A stretch of 64,000 nt of DNA from Halocatena salina (lineage in GTDB: Archaea; Halobacteriota; Halobacteria; Halobacteriales; Haloarculaceae), in NCBI RefSeq assembly GCF_023115355.1, contig NZ_CP096019.1, positions 2,046,001 through 2,110,000 on the forward strand, written 5' to 3'. Below the pieces are notes generated by a model. The model was not told where the DNA came from, ran no database searches, and worked only from the letters and a program-made list of their open reading frames with translations. This document shows positions 9,108-18,763 of the stretch, piece after piece. The translations under genes were made by a program, and so were the position numbers. The first letter of the stretch is position 1, and every line of letters starts with the position of its first letter.

Positions 9108-10565
9108 ATGCGATTCCGTCCGGTGATGCTTCTCGTTATGGTCGTTCTCGCTGGGTGTGGCTCCATGCCGACCCTCGGAACAGATTCGTCCCCGACCGAA
9201 ACGGCTCCCTCTGCGCCGAACAGTCAGGGCACTCTGACCGCGCCGGGTGGGACTGACGATCCCGACATCGGTCGCCACAACGGCTACACCCACAATCAAA
9301 CGCTCTCGATCGAAGCTACCGACGGTCTCAACGAAAGCGAACGGGAGGCCGTCGTTTCGAGAGCCATGGCCCGCGTGGAACTCGTTCGTGGAACGGATTT
9401 CAAACAGGACGTTTCGGTCGATATCCGGTCTCGATCCGAGTTCAAACAGGGACAAGAAACGGCGAACGTATCGGAGTCGTTCCAGCAGTTCGATAACGCG
9501 AAATTCGAAGCGATGTTTCTTGTCGGTGAAGGGACTAATTCACTCAGCACCCAAAGCACCAGCCGCGGGGAAAACGTTCTGGGCTACTACAGCAACGACG
9601 AGGAGTCGATCGTGATCGTGAGCGACAGCGAAACGCCGACGCTCGACGGTGAAAAGACACTCGCTCATGAACTTACGCACGCCCTTCAAGACCAGCATTT
9701 CAATCTCTCATCGTACAACAAAACGACACGAGACGAGTACAATGCGGTCAACGGACTGATCGAAGGCGAGGCGAACCTCGTTCAACAACGATACATGTCG
9801 CTCTGTTCCGGTGAGTGGAACTGTCTCCCGAACGCCGAGTCGGGTGGCAGCACGTCGCCACCGGACAACTGGGGCGTCTATCTACTCGATTACTTCCCGT
9901 ACGCCGAGGGGCTGGAGTTCGTCACCGCCAATCAGCGTCAAGGCGGATGGGATCGGGTCGACGAACTGTTTTCGGAGCCACCTGAAACGACCGAGCAGGT
10001 GATCCATCCCGAAACGTACGACACTGACCGTCCGGCGTCGGTTTCTCTTACGGACCGGAACCGAAACGGCTGGGATCGGGTCCATCTAGATCCCGAGAAA
10101 CGAGGCGCGACACGCCCGGATCACGCCGTTCTCGGTCAGTCGGCGATGACCGTGATGTTCGCCCAAACGGCGTTCGATTCGTACAACCGATCCGAAGTCG
10201 TCTCTCGAAAGGCGATTTTGAACCCCAGTGGGGATGGAAGTTCGAACTCCCTCAACTACAGCCTCTCAGCCACGACGGGATGGAACGGGGATCGGCTCCA
10301 CGTGTACGAGAAAAACGACAAGACGGGGTACGTCTGGAAATCGAACTGGGACTCCTCACAGAACGCCTCGGAATTTGCAGATGCATACCGAGCGCTTCTC
10401 AGCCATTGGGGTGGAACGAAAACCGGTGACGGAACGTGGGTCATTGAGGACGGTCCCTTTGCGGATGCGTTCTCGCTAACGGTGACCGATTCGACGGTCG
10501 TCATCGTGAACGCACCCACGACTGAGGATCTCGGCGACGTTCGATCGGAGGCGTCCAATGGATGA
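9108..10565 (+). CDS. Surface lipoprotein with HELTH zinc-protease motif (Hvo_1808-like), copy 1
   Basis: A 485-aa predicted lipoprotein. The N-terminus is a hydrophobic signal with lipobox VVLAGCGS, followed by a Ser/Thr/Pro-rich linker to about residue 60. The body has LAHELTHALQDQHFN with HELTH at residues 187-191 and a following NGLIEGEANLVQQRY helix, the layout of a gluzincin-like metalloprotease. It resembles the haloarchaeal Hvo_1808 family of surface proteins (recalled). Its stop overlaps the start of a paralogue by 8 bp, so the two were made by tandem duplication and are co-translated. Substrate unknown. Confidence 0.88.
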   Translation: MRFRPVMLLVMVVLAGCGSMPTLGTDSSPTETAPSAPNSQGTLTAPGGTDDPDIGRHNGYTHNQTLSIEATDGLNESEREAVVSRAMARVELVRGTDFKQDVSVDIRSRSEFKQGQETANVSESFQQFDNAKFEAMFLVGEGTNSLSTQSTSRGENVLGYYSNDEESIVIVSDSETPTLDGEKTLAHELTHALQDQHFNLSSYNKTTRDEYNAVNGLIEGEANLVQQRYMSLCSGEWNCLPNAESGGSTSPPDNWGVYLLDYFPYAEGLEFVTANQRQGGWDRVDELFSEPPETTEQVIHPETYDTDRPASVSLTDRNRNGWDRVHLDPEKRGATRPDHAVLGQSAMTVMFAQTAFDSYNRSEVVSRKAILNPSGDGSSNSLNYSLSATTGWNGDRLHVYEKNDKTGYVWKSNWDSSQNASEFADAYRALLSHWGGTKTGDGTWVIEDGPFADAFSLTVTDSTVVIVNAPTTEDLGDVRSEASNG

Positions 10566-11841
10566 CCGGCAAATAGCTCTCCTCGTCCTCACGCTGTCCA
10601 CAGTGATCGCTGGCTGTTCCACCCCCTTCGGGACGGGAGACGATCTCGGACAGGAGGGCGGATACAGCGCGACCGACGAACTGGACGTGACCACCGATGA
10701 CGGTCTCAACGAGTCCGAACGCGAGAGCGTTGTCCATCGAACGATGGCTCGTATCGAGGTGATTCGAGGGTTGGAGTTCGACCGTGATGTTTCTGTCCGC
10801 GTCATTTCCCGTGCCGAGTACCGCGAGCAACGCAACCAGTTCGGGCTTTCATCGACGAACGAGACCGAGTGGACCGAACAGGTGTGGGAAGCGCTGTTTC
10901 TCGTCGACGAATCCACGAACGCGACGGAAGCCATCTCGGACGTGTACCGTGGCTCTGTGCTTGGGTACTACTCCGAGGAGGATATCGTCATCGTGAGCGA
11001 CAGCGATACCCCTCGTATCGATCCCTACACCCTTGCACACGAACTCACACACGCCCTTCAGGACCAACAGCTCACCCTCAACGTCCGCGACGAGACGCAG
11101 GATGCACAGCTTGCGACTAACGGATTGATCGAAGGTGATGCAAACGCAGTGGAATACGAGTATCGACGCCGGTGTGAAGGATCGTGGTCGTGTCTTCCAC
11201 GACCGGTACAGCCCTCCGACCGCTCCGACCGAAATCAGGGTGTGTACACGACGATCAGCATGCCCTACGTCAAAGGGCCGGCGTTCATTGAGGCGCTCTC
11301 CGAGCGCGGAGGATGGGAAACGGTCAACGACGCCTACGAATCGCTTCCCGAAAGTACCGAGCAAATCATCCACCCGACGCGATACCCGGACGAAAGTCCC
11401 GAATCCGTCCGGATAGCTGATCGTTCAGCCGAGCAGTGGCAGCGATTTACTGCTTCGCCCGGGACCGAAACGGTCGGCGAAGCGTCGATATACACGATGT
11501 TTCGGACCAACGGCGTCATCCCGGCTCCGCAGAACGGTCGAGAAAACTACTCCCATCCGATGTCTACGGGGTGGGCTGGTGACCGGCTCGTTCCCTACAA
11601 CAACACGGACGGGCAGAACGGCTACGTCTGGAAAACGAAATGGGACACGGAACGGGACGCAAAACAGTTCGTAGACGGATACGAACGGCTCCTTGAGCAA
11701 CACAACGCCAGCGCCGTCGACGGAACGCACCGTCTTCCCGAATCCGATCCCTACGCCGACGCGTTCCGGGTGACCCGCGAGGGCCGAACCGTAACCATCG
11801 TGAATGCTCCCACAGCCGACGAACTCGATCGAATTCACTGA
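10558..11841 (+). CDS. Surface lipoprotein with HELTH zinc-protease motif (Hvo_1808-like), copy 2
   Basis: A 427-aa paralogue of the preceding gene, starting inside its last codons. It has a lipobox (STVIAGCST), a shorter linker and LAHELTHALQDQQLT with HELTH at residues 161-165, then NGLIEGDANAVEYEY. Shared landmarks with copy 1 include VLGYYS, IVIVSDS, STEQIIHP near the middle and GYVWK, ADAF, VTIVNAPT near the end. Both copies keep the catalytic residues, so neither is a decayed duplicate. The role in surface-protein turnover is inference. Confidence 0.88.
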   Translation: MDDRQIALLVLTLSTVIAGCSTPFGTGDDLGQEGGYSATDELDVTTDDGLNESERESVVHRTMARIEVIRGLEFDRDVSVRVISRAEYREQRNQFGLSSTNETEWTEQVWEALFLVDESTNATEAISDVYRGSVLGYYSEEDIVIVSDSDTPRIDPYTLAHELTHALQDQQLTLNVRDETQDAQLATNGLIEGDANAVEYEYRRRCEGSWSCLPRPVQPSDRSDRNQGVYTTISMPYVKGPAFIEALSERGGWETVNDAYESLPESTEQIIHPTRYPDESPESVRIADRSAEQWQRFTASPGTETVGEASIYTMFRTNGVIPAPQNGRENYSHPMSTGWAGDRLVPYNNTDGQNGYVWKTKWDTERDAKQFVDGYERLLEQHNASAVDGTHRLPESDPYADAFRVTREGRTVTIVNAPTADELDRIH

Positions 11842-11916
11842 CTATCTTTAAACAGCGAGAGAATCCTGTCGTTCACGGCGGGCGTGAATAGGCCTGTGCT
11901 GCGATCGCTTTCCGTT

Positions 11917-11939
11917 CGTACCATGCCAGCAGTGGTACG
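11917..11939 (+). terminator. Inverted repeat after the lipoprotein pair
   Basis: CGTACCA and TGGTACG are separated by 9 nt. The element lies 75 bp after the stop of the second lipoprotein and 84 bp before the NhaC start. It could be a transcript-end hairpin or an operator; there is no T-tract directly after it. Confidence 0.25.
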
Positions 11940-12022
11940 TCCCTCGTCCGCGCGACGACCCGCCAGATACTTGGTAGTAATGAATATACAGATTCAAATT
12001 CCTCCAAGTGATATCAGGGGCA

Positions 12023-13495
12023 ATGGCATCCCTTTCGTTCGAACCGTTGAGTTACGACGATTTACCGCCGGAACGGCGGCCATCCTTGCTTCAGGCGTCG
12101 ATTCCGGTGATCGGTATGCTCGTCTTCTTGAGCATCGGGGCGGTTCTGTTGGATCTCGACCCACATCTCCCGTTGTTGTGGGCGATCGTTCTGACCGGAT
12201 TGGTCGGTCGATACTGGATCGGTGTGCCATGGGATACACAGTATGAGGGACTCGTCGACGCCCTCCAGATGGGGATGCAGGCGATACTGATCCTGTTCGT
12301 GATCTACACCCTGATCGCCACGTGGATGTCGGCGGGAACGATCCCAGCACTGATCTACTACGGGTTGGAGCTGCTATCACCGTCGGTGTTCCTCCCCGCA
12401 ACCGCCGTGTTAGGGCTGGTGGTGGCGTTCGCCGTCGGTTCCTCGTGGACGACAGCCGGAACGATCGGCGTCGCGTTCATGGGGATCGCCCAAGGGTTGG
12501 GGGTTCCGCTTCCAATGGCTGCTGGAGCGCTGCTTACGGGGGCGTACACCGGTGATAAGCTCTCACCGTTGTCGGACACGACGAACCTCGCGGCCGCGGT
12601 GACGAACACCGATCTGATGACGCACGTCCGCACCATGCGCGTCGGGACCACGCTGGCGTTTGGGATTTCGCTACTCGCCTACGCGTCTCTTGGACTCGCT
12701 GCGCAGGGATCTATTCCCGCCGGACGGATCGAGACGATCCAAACCGCGATCGCTGGTTCGTACTCCTTGCATCCAGTCGTGTTTCTGCCGTTGCTCGTGG
12801 CGTTCGGGCTTGCGCTTTTCGGCATCCCGGCGCTTCCCTCACTCGTCTCAGGCGTGTTCTTCGGCGTCGGGACGACGATCCTCGTTCAAGGCGTGTCGTT
12901 CACGGCGGCGTGGGAGATCGCACAGTCCGGAACCGACCCCCAGACAGGTGCTGAACTGGTCAACGAACTGCTCGCCAGCGGCGGTCTCATGGGATCGACG
13001 TGGACGATCACGATCGTCGTCGCGGCGCTCGCGCTCGGTGGGCTGTTGGAACGGACGGGCGTGCTCGCGGTGCTCGCCCACCACATCGGTCGGCTCATCG
13101 AAAGCGTTGCTGGCTTGACCGCCGGCACCGCCGTCTCGGCTGTGGCGATGAACGCGCTCGCTGCCGAGCAGTACATGAGCATCGTCGTTCCCGGTATGAC
13201 GCTGCGAGGGCTGTATGAGGACTTCGATCTCGAGTCACGGAACCTCTCGCGTGCCGTCGAGTCGAGTGGCACCGTCACCAGCGCGTTGATCCCGTGGAAC
13301 GCTGGTGGTGTCTACATGGCTGGCGTGCTCGGCGTTCCGACGCTCGCGTACGCACCGTACTACTTCCTCGGATTTCTCTCGCCAGCGATACTACTCGTGA
13401 TGGGTGTCACCGGATGGCGGATGCATAGCACGCAGTCACCGGCGGAAGCGGACCCCGGACAAGCCACCGGAGCCACGACGACCGACGACGACTAA
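12023..13495 (+). CDS. nhaC: NhaC-family Na+/H+ antiporter
   Basis: A 490-aa integral membrane antiporter with about 11-12 hydrophobic segments. Family markers are SSWTTAGTIGVAFMGI (residues about 138-153), GAYTGDKLSPLSDTTNLA (the conserved ion-path loop), and NAGGVYMAGVLGVPTLAYAPYYFL near the C-terminus. It exports Na+ for H+ at the cytoplasmic membrane, consistent with a halophile. Start ATG 12023 follows an in-frame GTG at 12008; the shorter form is preferred because the N-terminus MASLSFEPL needs no extension. The 3' end overlaps the convergent next gene by 4 bp. Confidence 0.93.
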   Translation: MASLSFEPLSYDDLPPERRPSLLQASIPVIGMLVFLSIGAVLLDLDPHLPLLWAIVLTGLVGRYWIGVPWDTQYEGLVDALQMGMQAILILFVIYTLIATWMSAGTIPALIYYGLELLSPSVFLPATAVLGLVVAFAVGSSWTTAGTIGVAFMGIAQGLGVPLPMAAGALLTGAYTGDKLSPLSDTTNLAAAVTNTDLMTHVRTMRVGTTLAFGISLLAYASLGLAAQGSIPAGRIETIQTAIAGSYSLHPVVFLPLLVAFGLALFGIPALPSLVSGVFFGVGTTILVQGVSFTAAWEIAQSGTDPQTGAELVNELLASGGLMGSTWTITIVVAALALGGLLERTGVLAVLAHHIGRLIESVAGLTAGTAVSAVAMNALAAEQYMSIVVPGMTLRGLYEDFDLESRNLSRAVESSGTVTSALIPWNAGGVYMAGVLGVPTLAYAPYYFLGFLSPAILLVMGVTGWRMHSTQSPAEADPGQATGATTTDDD

Positions 13496-14358
13496 CGGAA
13501 CTGCAGCGTGCCAATGTGGCGGTATCTGTCAGCGAGATAGACAGCGGCGACTATCCAGAGCGCGACAATAAACCCGTACCACGCATCGCCGGACGGTTCC
13601 ATCCGTCCCTGACTGGCGGACGCCAAATACACAAGCGCGTACAAGGCGATCGGAATCCCGACGTAGATTCCTACGGAGGGGATCCAGTCCGTTCTGGGTT
13701 CGGTCGCGTCGATGAACAACGCCACAAGCGCGACGATCGACAACGGCACGAGGATCAGTAGCCCGAGGAACGTGACGACCCCAACACCGCTGTCGAGGCT
13801 TTCCAACCACACGGAGAGCAATACGATCGGTGCGAGGAGCGCGTAGACGGGAACTGCTCGCCACCAGTTTGAGGACGCAGCGGGCTCGGGGGTTTCACCC
13901 GTGTCCGATCTGTTACGGTTCCGGAGCCGCGTCGTCACCCGATCAGTGATCACCGCGACGATCATCGTTATCAACGCAGAGAGACCGGCGCCGATGGCGA
14001 TGGCGATCGGTATCAAGACGACAGCGACGGCAGTCATCTCCAGCGACGCGTCCGCGATCGAGGGGAGCATGGTAACTACGAAAACGAGCACCGTTGCGAT
14101 CGATCCGACGAGACCGGTCCACAGTCCGGCGCGGCGGCTCTCGGTCGATCGGTTGCTGTAGTAGTATCCAACGAGCAGTCCGGCCAGAAGCAACGGCTCC
14201 CCCGAGATAGAGCTACCGATCACGACGCCGCCACTTGATATCGACACCGATCCCGACGAGAGGAGGAGGGTGAACGGGATCGTCGCTAGACCAAGGAGGA
14301 TCGCAAACCGCAACGAGTCGTCTGTCTGTGCTTTACGGAGGGGCGCAAGCAGGGCCAT
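13492..14358 (-). CDS. Six-to-eight-helix membrane protein, unknown function
   Basis: A 288-aa polytopic membrane protein. It has a hydrophobic N-terminal half with a glycine- and serine-rich loop (SSGSVSISSGGVVIGSSISG), a central charged loop (RVTTRLRNRNRSDTGETPEPA), and four further hydrophobic segments. The first half resembles haloarchaeal DUF5518-type proteins (weak, recalled). It ends within the NhaC stop region, so the transcripts overlap tail to tail. No catalytic motif is visible. Confidence 0.75.
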   Translation of the reverse strand: MALLAPLRKAQTDDSLRFAILLGLATIPFTLLLSSGSVSISSGGVVIGSSISGEPLLLAGLLVGYYYSNRSTESRRAGLWTGLVGSIATVLVFVVTMLPSIADASLEMTAVAVVLIPIAIAIGAGLSALITMIVAVITDRVTTRLRNRNRSDTGETPEPAASSNWWRAVPVYALLAPIVLLSVWLESLDSGVGVVTFLGLLILVPLSIVALVALFIDATEPRTDWIPSVGIYVGIPIALYALVYLASASQGRMEPSGDAWYGFIVALWIVAAVYLADRYRHIGTLQFR

Positions 14359-14453
14359 AAATATGTATTTTTATATCTAAAACCAAATAACAATAAACAT
14401 TTCCATCGTGGTGAACCCGTCTGCTTTTTCGCGTTGCCACGAGAAGGGCGAGT

Positions 14454-15590
14454 ATGTTCGACATCGTCCCCCCGTCTGCGATCCGCGAGGGTCGGGCGAC
14501 GGACGCCTACTTCGACCGGACGCTCACGACGCTGGCCGACGCCGACGTGGATCCACACGTCGTTGCCGAGGTTACCGCTGATCAGTTCCCGACCGGGGAG
14601 TTCGAGCTGTTCGCCGGCGTCGAGGACGCGGCGGAACTTCTCGCCGAACGCTCCATCGACGTGGATGCGCTCCGGGAAGGGCAGCTGTTCGATGGCGGGC
14701 CAGTCATGCGGATCGAGGGGCGATACACCGAGTTCGCGCGGCTCGAAACCACGTTGCTCGGGTTTATCTCTCATGCGAGTGGAATCGCCACGAACGCGCT
14801 CCATGCCCGGCGTGTAGCCCCTGACTCCCAACTGTTGAGTTTCGGGGCGCGTCACGTCCATCCATCGATGGCCGCGGTCGTCGAACGGGCTGCGCTCGTC
14901 GCAGGGTTCGATGGCTTCTCACACGTCGCTGCTGGCGAGTTGTTGGGCCGGGAAGCCAGCGGAACGATGCCTCACGCGCTCGTGCTCTGTTTCGGGACGG
15001 GCGAACAGGAGACGGCGTGGAACGCGTTCGACGCGGCCGTCAGTGAGGACGTGCCACGGATCGCGCTGTGTGACACCTTCTCTGATGAGACCGACGAGGT
15101 GCTCAGGGCGGCCGAGACGATCGATCTCGATGGCGTCCGGATCGATACACCCAGCTCTCGACGCGGGGACTTCCGTCACATTGCTCGAGAGGTTCGGTGG
15201 CGACTCGATGCCGAAGGGTTCGAGGATATCGATGTGTTTCTCAGCGGCGGACTCGGACCCGCAGATCTCCGGGAGCTACGGGATGTCGCCGACGGCTTCG
15301 GCGTGGGTGGCTACGTCAGCAACGCCGATCCGGTGGACTTCGCGCTGGACATCATCGAGATCGATGGCGAACCGATAGCGAAACGCGGGAAGCTATCCGG
15401 ACGCAAGGACGTGTACCGAACCGAAGAGGGCGCTCACCGCGTCCGACCCGCGTCCGAGTCATCGTCGGACGAGTCGTTGTTGAAACCACTGGTTCGAGAC
15501 GGTGAGATCGTCCGTGAGTTCGACATCGACGCCGCCGCCGAGCGGGCGCTGGCCGACGCCGAACGCGTTGGATTCGGTACCGACGACTGA
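14454..15590 (+). CDS. Nicotinate phosphoribosyltransferase
   Basis: A 378-aa cytosolic enzyme of the archaeal short NAPRTase family, converting nicotinate and PRPP to nicotinate mononucleotide in NAD salvage. Visible are TGEFELFAG, the FGARHVHPSMA motif (active-site His-Pro), SGTMPHAL, and the phosphate-binding DVFLSGGLGPADLREL with GVGGYVSNADPVDF. The C-terminus carries KRGKLSGRKDVYR as in other nicotinate enzymes. It stands alone, divergent from the membrane protein. Quinolinate phosphoribosyltransferase is excluded by the motif set. Confidence 0.93.
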   Translation: MFDIVPPSAIREGRATDAYFDRTLTTLADADVDPHVVAEVTADQFPTGEFELFAGVEDAAELLAERSIDVDALREGQLFDGGPVMRIEGRYTEFARLETTLLGFISHASGIATNALHARRVAPDSQLLSFGARHVHPSMAAVVERAALVAGFDGFSHVAAGELLGREASGTMPHALVLCFGTGEQETAWNAFDAAVSEDVPRIALCDTFSDETDEVLRAAETIDLDGVRIDTPSSRRGDFRHIAREVRWRLDAEGFEDIDVFLSGGLGPADLRELRDVADGFGVGGYVSNADPVDFALDIIEIDGEPIAKRGKLSGRKDVYRTEEGAHRVRPASESSSDESLLKPLVRDGEIVREFDIDAAAERALADAERVGFGTDD

Positions 15591-15679
15591 CCTAAACCGG
15601 CGAGATTTGATGGGATGGAAACGAGAACCGTCCAATGGATACAACACAAACTATAGATTAGTATGATATAACGTCAGGA

Positions 15680-16477
15680 ATGATGGCGAGCCTGATCGGT
15701 CCAGTGACCGTACTGGTGATTGGACTCCTCGGACTGCTCTGGCTTCCCGTTCGGATTCGGGCCGTCTGGAACGGGGAGAAGTCCGCCCCGCCGATTCCCA
15801 TCGTCAAGCGTTCATACCACCTTGCTGATTTCGCTGTGACCGATCGAACGTTCCCGATATTCGGGGCATCGTTGTTCTGTCTCGCCGTGTGGGGATTTTT
15901 GACAAGCTCTGAAGTCGTGTTACACTCGATGGGTGTTTCCGGGCTGCGGCCCACCCTTTCGACTATTGGTGCTTTTATGCTGGCTCCGATGCTCCTGTTT
16001 TCACTCGTAGCACAGGCTGTTTACTCGTTTGGACGGCCAAAATTCCTGACCCCACCACACCTCCGTGACGAGTACGAAGTGACCGGGCGATCGGAGGGTG
16101 CCGGTGCTACTGGATTAGCGTTCGACTTCACGAACGAGGAGGTTCAGCAGTTGCTCCAGACCGATGAAAAACTGTTGGAGAATCTCGAGAGGATGGTTGA
16201 GAACGACGAGGCGCACCTCGTGTACGAGGGAGAGTCCGAATCGCGCTACGCGGTGCCTGACAGTTGGTGGAGCCAGATCGCCGGACATCTCGGGTACGAC
16301 GTTCCTGAGGAAGGCTTTCATGTCGTGACGGTAACGTCCACAGCGGCGTATCGAGAGCACGTCAATCGCGTGGGAATGCTTCCGAAGGTCGAAAGCGACG
16401 GCTGTGGTACGTCCCCGTTCGTCGTCGAACATCGATCCGAGCGGACCGAAACCGATCCGATCGCCGCCGGGCAGTGA
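15680..16477 (+). CDS. Membrane-anchored protein with cytosolic C-terminal domain, unknown function
   Basis: A 265-aa protein not recognised. Three hydrophobic segments lie at about residues 5-25, 55-80 and 90-115, followed by a soluble acidic domain (LAFDFTNEEVQQLLQTDEKLLENLERMVEN, broken by no motif). A TATA-like ACTATAGATTA about 28 bp before ATG 15680 fits leaderless transcription. The RNase P RNA begins 35 bp after the stop. No family can be named with confidence. Confidence 0.75.
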   Translation: MMASLIGPVTVLVIGLLGLLWLPVRIRAVWNGEKSAPPIPIVKRSYHLADFAVTDRTFPIFGASLFCLAVWGFLTSSEVVLHSMGVSGLRPTLSTIGAFMLAPMLLFSLVAQAVYSFGRPKFLTPPHLRDEYEVTGRSEGAGATGLAFDFTNEEVQQLLQTDEKLLENLERMVENDEAHLVYEGESESRYAVPDSWWSQIAGHLGYDVPEEGFHVVTVTSTAAYREHVNRVGMLPKVESDGCGTSPFVVEHRSERTETDPIAAGQ

Positions 16478-16511
16478 CCGAACGACTTACCCCGTATCGT
16501 CGTCTACCCTC

Positions 16512-16833
16512 TCTGTGGCAGTGGGTGCCCGGCTTCCGCACGATGTGAGGAAAGTCCCCCCACCGTCCGGGCAGGTGACCGGGTGCAAACCCGGGACGGG
16601 AGACCGTCGGCTCTGGAACAGAAACGAGACCCCTCCACCGGACCGATGAGGTGTGCGACGCTTGAGGTAACGAGAGCACGTTAACCCACCGAGGACCGAT
16701 GGTGGAGAACGGATGGAACGGCGAACCCTCACCGGTGCAAGCCCGCGACAGAATGGTAGCCCGGACACACACCGCGGGCGCTCAGCCGAATGCTGGATAG
16801 AACAGAAGGGGGCTTACGGCTCACAGCCACAGA
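16512..16833 (+). ncRNA. rnpB: RNase P RNA (archaeal type A)
   Basis: Catalytic RNA of RNase P, which matures tRNA 5' ends. The universally conserved P4 strands are present: GAGGAAAGTCC at about 16553 and ACAGAAGGGGGCTTAC at 16802-16817. The CR region motifs (GGTGCAAACCCGGGACGGGA and a further GGTGCAAGCCCG) are also readable. P1 is a perfect 8-bp helix, TCTGTGGC (16512-16519) with GCCACAGA (16826-16833), which sets the boundaries to within a few bases. It is about 320 nt, which is normal. Confidence 0.95.
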
Positions 16834-16956
16834 CTCGAATATTTTATTCCACCAATTCATCCTAGTGCATAAAATAAACATGAATACATATCGGATATGA
16901 CCTGGTTACCAGTTGTGTAATCATAACCAAAAATGTCTTTTTCTTGGTGTCCGATC

Positions 16957-18150
16957 ATGATACAGATGACTCGACGCCTCGTCATTTTTGTGCTCGCTAT
17001 GGTCGTACTCGCCGGCTGTGCGAGTGGACCGTTCGGAACGAACACGCCGGATCCACAGAATGTGTCAACTGATGAAAATGAAACGGTGCAGACGAGCACG
17101 CAGGTCGAGACGCCGTCCGGGCAGTCGAACGACAGCCCCGGCTCCGGATCTGCGGCAGCGAACAACGAAACACCCTCGAACGGTACCACCACAAACGCCA
17201 CGGGCAGTGATACCGCGTCAGGCAACGATGAGAACGCTGTTCCATCGAGTGACAATCCGTGGCAGAAGCAGACCCTGACGGTCGCGGTCGACAGCGAACT
17301 GAACACCGACCGCGAACTCATACCGCTCGTCGAGGATGCCCTGGCGTACTGGGAACAGAACAGCCAGCAGTATGCGGGATACAAAATAGATTACGAATTG
17401 AAGAAGAACGCACAGAATCCAGATATCGCTGTGTCGTTCGTTTCCTCCATCGAGGAATGCGGCGTCAAACAGCGTGTCGAGGGCTGTGCTCCCTACATCA
17501 CCTCACCGGGTGACGTCAACCGCCCTGTGAACGTGCAGATCAAGGGTGGATACACCGACGATTCGACGAGGCAGCTCCTCATTCACGAACTCGGGCACAC
17601 CCTCGGATTGGACCACGGTGACCGGCCCAAAAAGATCATGGCAGCGAAGTCCGACTTGACTACGCTTCCTCAGCCCAACGTGACCGAGCGCGCGCTTCCG
17701 TGGGACCACTCCACGCTCACCGTCGCTGTCGACGAGTCTGGGATTCCTCCTCAGGAGCGAAACGCCGTCAACGAACAGATCGATGCTGCCCTTGATTACT
17801 ACGAGCGAGGTGCTGACGGAACTGTACCCAACCGAGTTTCGTTCAAACGGGTGTCCGACCCGAACGCCGCTGACATCCGGATCCAATTTTCGGATGAATC
17901 GCCGTGTTCGGATCTGAACACCGGATCGTGTAGCATTCCATCGGGGTACGATCCGGATAACGACGATGCCTTAGAACAGTACCACCACGTCAGGATCGTA
18001 CTCACCGGTCTCGACACCGAGACCATCGCGTGGCACGTCGGCAACCGACTCGGTGAAAACGCGTTTGGATTCGACCACGTGAGCGACTTCCCGTATCCCC
18101 TTCAAAGCACCACACCCCAACAAGAGCGCAGTTCTCGCTGGTGGACGTAG
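16957..18150 (+). CDS. Matrixin-like lipoprotein with duplicated catalytic domain
   Basis: A 397-aa predicted lipoprotein: signal with lipobox VVLAGCAS, a Ser/Thr/Asn-rich spacer to about residue 95, then a metzincin domain. HELGHTLGLDH places zinc ligands at His210, His214 and His220 with Glu211, and KKIMAAKS supplies a Met-turn. A second copy of the domain follows from LTVAVDESG (compare LTVAVDSEL at the start of the first copy), but its helix reads RLGENAFGFDH and has lost two His and the Glu. ATG 16957 is chosen because it directly precedes the basic signal-peptide start; 16933 and 16966 are alternatives. Predicted surface protease with a non-catalytic second domain. Confidence 0.85.
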   Translation: MIQMTRRLVIFVLAMVVLAGCASGPFGTNTPDPQNVSTDENETVQTSTQVETPSGQSNDSPGSGSAAANNETPSNGTTTNATGSDTASGNDENAVPSSDNPWQKQTLTVAVDSELNTDRELIPLVEDALAYWEQNSQQYAGYKIDYELKKNAQNPDIAVSFVSSIEECGVKQRVEGCAPYITSPGDVNRPVNVQIKGGYTDDSTRQLLIHELGHTLGLDHGDRPKKIMAAKSDLTTLPQPNVTERALPWDHSTLTVAVDESGIPPQERNAVNEQIDAALDYYERGADGTVPNRVSFKRVSDPNAADIRIQFSDESPCSDLNTGSCSIPSGYDPDNDDALEQYHHVRIVLTGLDTETIAWHVGNRLGENAFGFDHVSDFPYPLQSTTPQQERSSRWWT

Positions 18151-18193
18151 CTCACTCGGAACACTTAGGGTCAACTGTTCTGAAGTCGTTCTC

Positions 18194-18763
18194 GTGATCG
18201 CGGAGTTGTTGGATCCGTCATTCCCCCTGTTTCCCTTGGTAGTGGAAAGCGGATCCTGGGAACTGAAACGCGCCGTCAAGCACGCGGTCGGTCCGTTCGG
18301 ACTGGTACTCATCTTCGTCTATTCGTTTCTCATCGCGGTCGTGCTCCCGTTTCCTAGCGAGATCGTGCTCGCTGCACCACTCAACTTGGGTGTTCCCGAG
18401 TGGATAACGATGGCTCTCATCGTCGTTGTGAGTGGGACCGGTAAAGCACTCGGAAGCGTCTTCGCGCTCAACATCGGTGACAGAGCGATCCACTCGGGAC
18501 CGGTGATACGAGCAGTAGAGCGCACCGGTATCGACATCGTCGGTATCTCTCAGCGAAAAACGGTTCAGATCGTTCGACGGTACGGCTATATCGGGCTGGC
18601 TGGCGTGCTCTGTATCCCCGGCTTTCCCGACACCATTTCGATTTACGCGTTCACCGTAATCGAACAAGATTATATCAAGTTCGCCGTGGCGACGTTCGTT
18701 GGAAGCGTCGGCAGACTGGTCATCTGGCTTGCTGGGATCGAAATCGTCTTTTTGGTTTTCTGA
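18194..18763 (+). CDS. DedA/VTT-domain membrane protein (YqaA-like)
   Basis: A 189-aa membrane protein with a GTG start. It has the VTT/SNARE-associated layout: VVLPFPSEIVLAAPLNLGVP (the conserved acidic residue and prolines of the first re-entrant segment), GTGKALGSVFALNIG, and RYGYIGLAGVLCIPGFPDTISIYA in the second half. The family is linked to undecaprenyl-phosphate or lipid translocation in bacteria; the archaeal substrate is not known. It follows the lipoprotein gene by 43 bp on the same strand. Confidence 0.83.
   Translation: MIAELLDPSFPLFPLVVESGSWELKRAVKHAVGPFGLVLIFVYSFLIAVVLPFPSEIVLAAPLNLGVPEWITMALIVVVSGTGKALGSVFALNIGDRAIHSGPVIRAVERTGIDIVGISQRKTVQIVRRYGYIGLAGVLCIPGFPDTISIYAFTVIEQDYIKFAVATFVGSVGRLVIWLAGIEIVFLVF

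Noticed and set aside
12858-13088. Long shadow frames antisense to nhaC and to other GC-rich genes
   Set aside because: High GC creates long open frames on the opposite strand; they lack family motifs and overlap strongly supported genes.
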